A stretch of DNA of 64,000 nucleotides, taken from NCBI RefSeq assembly GCF_008312835.1, contig NZ_VSKS01000013.1:124001-188000 (forward strand). Direction: 5' to 3'. A program made the position numbers and the translations under genes. Below the pieces are notes generated by a model. That model saw nothing but the letters and a program-made list of their open reading frames with translations, had not been told where the DNA came from and ran no database searches. Source of the DNA: Streptomyces marokkonensis. Its GTDB lineage: Bacteria > Actinomycetota > Actinomycetes > Streptomycetales > Streptomycetaceae. The stretch's first letter is position 1. Every line of letters begins with the position of its first letter. Positions 61,447-64,000 of this stretch are shown in pieces.

Positions 61447-62487
61447 GTGAAACGCCTGCGTTGGCCGCGTTGGATGCCGATCGACCCGTACGTCCTGCTC
61501 CTGCTCGGGACGGTGGGCCTCGCCGCGCTGCTGCCCGCCCGGGGAACGGGCGCCGACATCGCCTCCGGCGCCTCCACCGCCGCGATCGCGCTCCTCTTCT
61601 TCCTGTACGGCGCCCGGCTGTCCACCCGCGAGGCGCTGGACGGACTGAAGCACTGGCGGCTCCACGTCACCGTGCTCGCCTGCACCTTCGTCGTGTTCCC
61701 GGCGCTGGGTCTCGCCGCCCGCGGATTCGTCCCGGTGCTGCTGACCGACCCGCTGTACCAGGGCCTGCTCTTCCTCACCCTCGTCCCGTCCACCGTCCAG
61801 TCGTCGATCGCCTTCACCTCGATCGCCCGCGGCAACGTGCCCGCCGCGATCTGCGCCGGCTCCTTCTCCTCGCTGGTCGGCATCGTCGTCACCCCGCTGC
61901 TCGCGGCGACGCTGCTGGGCAACGGCGGGGGCGGGTTCTCCGGGGGGCCGGTGACGAGGATCGTGCTCCAGCTGCTGGTGCCGTTCGTCGCCGGACAGCT
62001 GCTGCGCCGCTGGATCGGCGGATTCGTCACCCGGCACCGGAAGGTGCTGGGGCTGGTCGACCGCGGCTCGATCCTGCTCGTCGTCTACACCGCGTTCAGC
62101 GAGGGCGTGGTCCAGGGCATCTGGCACCGGGTGAGCCCGGCCCGGCTCGGCGGACTGCTCGCCGTCGAGGCCGTACTGCTCGCGGTGATGCTGCTGCTGA
62201 CCTGGTACGGCGCCAGGGCACTGGGGTTCGGCCGGGAGGACCGGATCGTGATCCAGTTCGCCGGCTCGAAGAAGTCGCTGGCGGCCGGGCTGCCCATGGC
62301 GAGCGTGCTGTTCGGGGCGCAGGCCTCGCTGGCCGTGCTGCCGCTGATGCTGTTCCACCAGATGCAGCTGATGGTCTGCGCGGTGATCGCCAGGCGCCGG
62401 TCGCACGACCCCGTCGGGGAGATCACCGCCCCGGACCGAGCCGGACGCTCACGAACCGGGGCCGGTACAGGGACACGTTCCGGCTGA
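61447..62487 (+). CDS. SBF-like bile acid:sodium symporter family transporter
   Basis: A 346-residue membrane protein with about ten hydrophobic segments: PYVLLLLGTVGLAALLPARGTGADIASGASTAAIALLFFLYGARLSTREALDGLKHWRLH at the N-terminus, LVPSTVQSSIAFTSIARGNVPAAICAGSFSSLVG in the middle and VIQFAGSKKSLAAGLPMASVLF later, the SBF_like pattern. Transported solute unknown. GTG at 61447 has GGAG 4 bases upstream; a GTG at 61423 is an alternative. The divergent LysR protein probably controls it. Its last 65 bp overlap the convergent DUF4185-like gene. Confidence 0.88.
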   Translation: MKRLRWPRWMPIDPYVLLLLGTVGLAALLPARGTGADIASGASTAAIALLFFLYGARLSTREALDGLKHWRLHVTVLACTFVVFPALGLAARGFVPVLLTDPLYQGLLFLTLVPSTVQSSIAFTSIARGNVPAAICAGSFSSLVGIVVTPLLAATLLGNGGGGFSGGPVTRIVLQLLVPFVAGQLLRRWIGGFVTRHRKVLGLVDRGSILLVVYTAFSEGVVQGIWHRVSPARLGGLLAVEAVLLAVMLLLTWYGARALGFGREDRIVIQFAGSKKSLAAGLPMASVLFGAQASLAVLPLMLFHQMQLMVCAVIARRRSHDPVGEITAPDRAGRSRTGAGTGTRSG

Positions 62488-63655
62488 GCATCCCGGCCGC
62501 CCCGGCCGTCTCCAGCCAGTTCACGTCATGGCTGAGCACCAGCCGCCCGTCGCCGCTCAGCTCCGGATGCGCCTGCGGGTTGTAGGCGGCGGTCCCGCCG
62601 TGGGGCAGGGCGGGGGTGAACTCCCTCGCCGGCCCGTGCCACGGCCCGGTCGGGGAGCAGGCCCAGTACGACGCCACCGTGGCCAGCCCCTCGGCACCCG
62701 CGGCCATCGTGAACAGGACGTACGTCCCCTCGTCCCGCACCACCGAGAAGGCGCTGCCCACGCCGGTGCGCCGCCCGTCGCCGAGCACGGGACGCGGGCG
62801 GGCGCGGGTCTGCCAGGCCGAGCCGTCGAAGTACTCCCAGGCGGCCGGGTCGGCGAGGTGGCCCTCCGGGACGCGGGCCACGTACGCGTGCGAGGCCGGG
62901 CGGGCGGCGGGGCGGCCGTCGTCACCGCCGAAGACGTACGTCCAGCCGTCCTCCTCGACCAGCGTCGTCCCGAACAGCACCCGCCGGGACGGGTCGGCGA
63001 CCTGCTGCTGGTCGAGCACCGTCACCACCGACTCCAGGCGCAGCCCGGGCAGGGAGAGCGTGGCGACCTCGGTGGCGGTGGGCACGCCGTAGATCCACGG
63101 GTGCTGCCCGGCCTGACGCACCCACAGCAGGACCCTCAGGACCTGCTCGGAGGAGCCGGGGGAACGCGGCTCGACCCGGGCGGCGACCGGCCAGCGCCAC
63201 CGGTCGGGCGCCGGGTCGGGGAAGAGCGGCGCGGGCAGGGTGCTCTCCAGCCGCCCGTCGCGCATGAGCACGGCCGAGTTGCGCACGAGCGGGGTGTTCG
63301 AGTCCCGCCACGCGTACGACTCGCCGACCGGGTTCGGCGGCCGGTGCACCCGGCCCAGATAGGTGTCGGAGAACAGCCACAGCAGCCGGCCGTCCGGCAG
63401 CCGCACCGAGTGGGTGCCGTCGCCGCCGGTCCAGTCGTCGGTGCGGCCGGGGTCGTCGCCGTAACGGGCGAACTCGGCGGTGAGGGTGTCGTCGGCGGTC
63501 CAGGAGGCGACCGTGCGCGGCCGGCAGCCCGCGCCGTCCGGCCCACCGTCGTCGTCCGGCAGACCGGTGACCAGCAGGGCACCGAGGACCAGGGTCAGCA
63601 CCAGTGCGATCCCGGTCCCCGTGCGTCGTCGCGCTCCGGCAGCGTCGTCGGGCAT
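62423..63655 (-). CDS. DUF4185-like membrane-anchored five-bladed propeller protein
   Basis: A 410-residue protein. Residues 12-35 are a signal/anchor helix (GTGIALVLTLVLGALLVTGL); residues 50-400 form a beta-propeller with DGRLLWLFSDTYLG, NSAVLMRDG, GWTYVFGGDDG and GTYVLFTMAAG repeats as in DUF4185/GH-type propellers. It may bind or cut surface glycans. The ATG at 63655 has TAACGT 8 bases upstream, fitting leaderless transcription. It overlaps the convergent transporter by 65 bp. Confidence 0.75.
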   Translation of the reverse strand: MPDDAAGARRRTGTGIALVLTLVLGALLVTGLPDDDGGPDGAGCRPRTVASWTADDTLTAEFARYGDDPGRTDDWTGGDGTHSVRLPDGRLLWLFSDTYLGRVHRPPNPVGESYAWRDSNTPLVRNSAVLMRDGRLESTLPAPLFPDPAPDRWRWPVAARVEPRSPGSSEQVLRVLLWVRQAGQHPWIYGVPTATEVATLSLPGLRLESVVTVLDQQQVADPSRRVLFGTTLVEEDGWTYVFGGDDGRPAARPASHAYVARVPEGHLADPAAWEYFDGSAWQTRARPRPVLGDGRRTGVGSAFSVVRDEGTYVLFTMAAGAEGLATVASYWACSPTGPWHGPAREFTPALPHGGTAAYNPQAHPELSGDGRLVLSHDVNWLETAGAAGMLSRNVSLYRPRFVSVRLGPGR

Positions 63656-63825
63656 GCCCGGGGACGTTAGTGGGTCGCCGGGGTCCGGGTCCATGGGGCC
63701 TCGAGCCGGCGCGGGCCGGGCCCGGACGCCCCGGGTGGTCCGGGGCTGCCGTGGGGCGGGACCCCGCGGCGCGGGGGGCTCTCCACGCCGGCAGGGGCCC
63801 CGCCGCCGTGCGGCGAGCGGCCCGG

Positions 63826-64000
63826 TCAGCCCCGCGCGGCCGCGGCCCGCAGGGCGATGCGGTCCTCACCCGCGTACACGTTCATGGAACTGCCGCGCAG
63901 GAAACCCACCAGGGTCAGACCCGTCTCCGCCGCCAGGTCCACGGCCAGCGAGGACGGCGCCGAGACCGCCGCAAGCATCGGTATGCCGGCCATCACCGCC
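63826..64000 (-). CDS. fdhD: FdhD C-terminus (formate dehydrogenase accessory sulfurtransferase), partial
   Basis: The last 57 codons of a gene that starts beyond the window. The encoded [27 protein letters not shown] and [18 protein letters not shown] are the C-terminal FdhD signature. FdhD passes sulfur to the molybdenum cofactor of formate dehydrogenase. The 170-bp gap to the DUF4185-like gene holds only GC-rich inverted repeats. Confidence 0.9.
   Translation of the reverse strand, partial: AVMAGIPMLAAVSAPSSLAVDLAAETGLTLVGFLRGSSMNVYAGEDRIALRAAAARG

Overview
The window is a high-GC, densely coded chromosomal segment of a Streptomyces. The signs are strong G/C bias at third codon positions, many GTG starts, four-base ATGA/GTGA overlaps, SigB-type (GNNT-N14/15-GGGTAC) and leaderless TANNNT promoters, CebR cellulose operators, and a ten-gene gas-vesicle cluster in the Streptomyces order gvpO-A-F-G-Y-Z-J-L-S-K. 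From memory, gene order resembles the SCO6495-SCO6555 part of S. coelicolor. I saw no tRNA, rRNA, IS element, integrase or CRISPR array.

Layout. 1-2.1 kb (minus): a Rossmann protein (5' end only), an AfsA-like hotdog protein and an SDR, possibly a butanolide-type signal cassette. 2.3-8.6 kb (plus): a DUF4383 membrane protein, then overlapping genes for M55 D-aminopeptidase, M20 hydrolase, S9 peptidase and S66 LD-carboxypeptidase, then a GNAT. 8.6-13.5 kb: VOC protein, holin-like protein, an enolase-superfamily protein with one metal ligand apparently lost, an F420-type LLM oxidoreductase, and a type II NADH dehydrogenase with a 9-residue repeat tail. 13.5-21.1 kb: human-type transketolase, a LigD polymerase-domain remnant, and the gvp cluster ended by a perfect hairpin. 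21.1-28.3 kb: small membrane proteins, a methyltransferase, ABC-F protein, baeRF/Vms1-like protein, DJ-1/PfpI, CBS and DUF2795 genes and a SigB-family sigma factor; this block and the genes at 10.7-11.7 kb share SigB-type promoters, suggesting an osmotic/oxidative stress regulon. 28.4-39.0 kb: secreted protein, an aminotransferase-fold protein without the PLP lysine, two metallo-beta-lactamase proteins, DedA, a resolvase-like protein, a membrane phosphatase, and a coupled MoxR ATPase/DUF2201-VWA pair. 39.0-47.3 kb: OsmC, a glycerophosphodiesterase, a stand-alone dnaK with tandem HAIR-like sites, two XRE-type regulators, pterin dehydratase, a methyltransferase, peptidase S51 and a CPT-like kinase.

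47.4-55.5 kb is a cellulose/xyloglucan module: GH74, GH48 and GH6 enzymes, each with a CBM2, with two CebR operators between the divergent GH48 and GH6 genes. 55.5-64 kb: His-rich methyltransferase, an SDR behind a perfect 20-bp operator, aldo/keto reductase, long-chain acyl-CoA ligase, LysR regulator, SBF-type transporter, DUF4185-like protein and the 3' end of fdhD.

How it fits together: the cellulases release cellobiose under CebR control; the peptidase operon looks like murein-peptide turnover; the SigB-type block ties a sigma factor to stress proteins. The most unusual items are the oppositely charged tails of GvpY and GvpZ, the decayed catalytic sites in several enzymes, the tandem HAIR-like sites before an orphan dnaK, and a 15-codon ORF plus perfect hairpin upstream of the acyl-CoA ligase.
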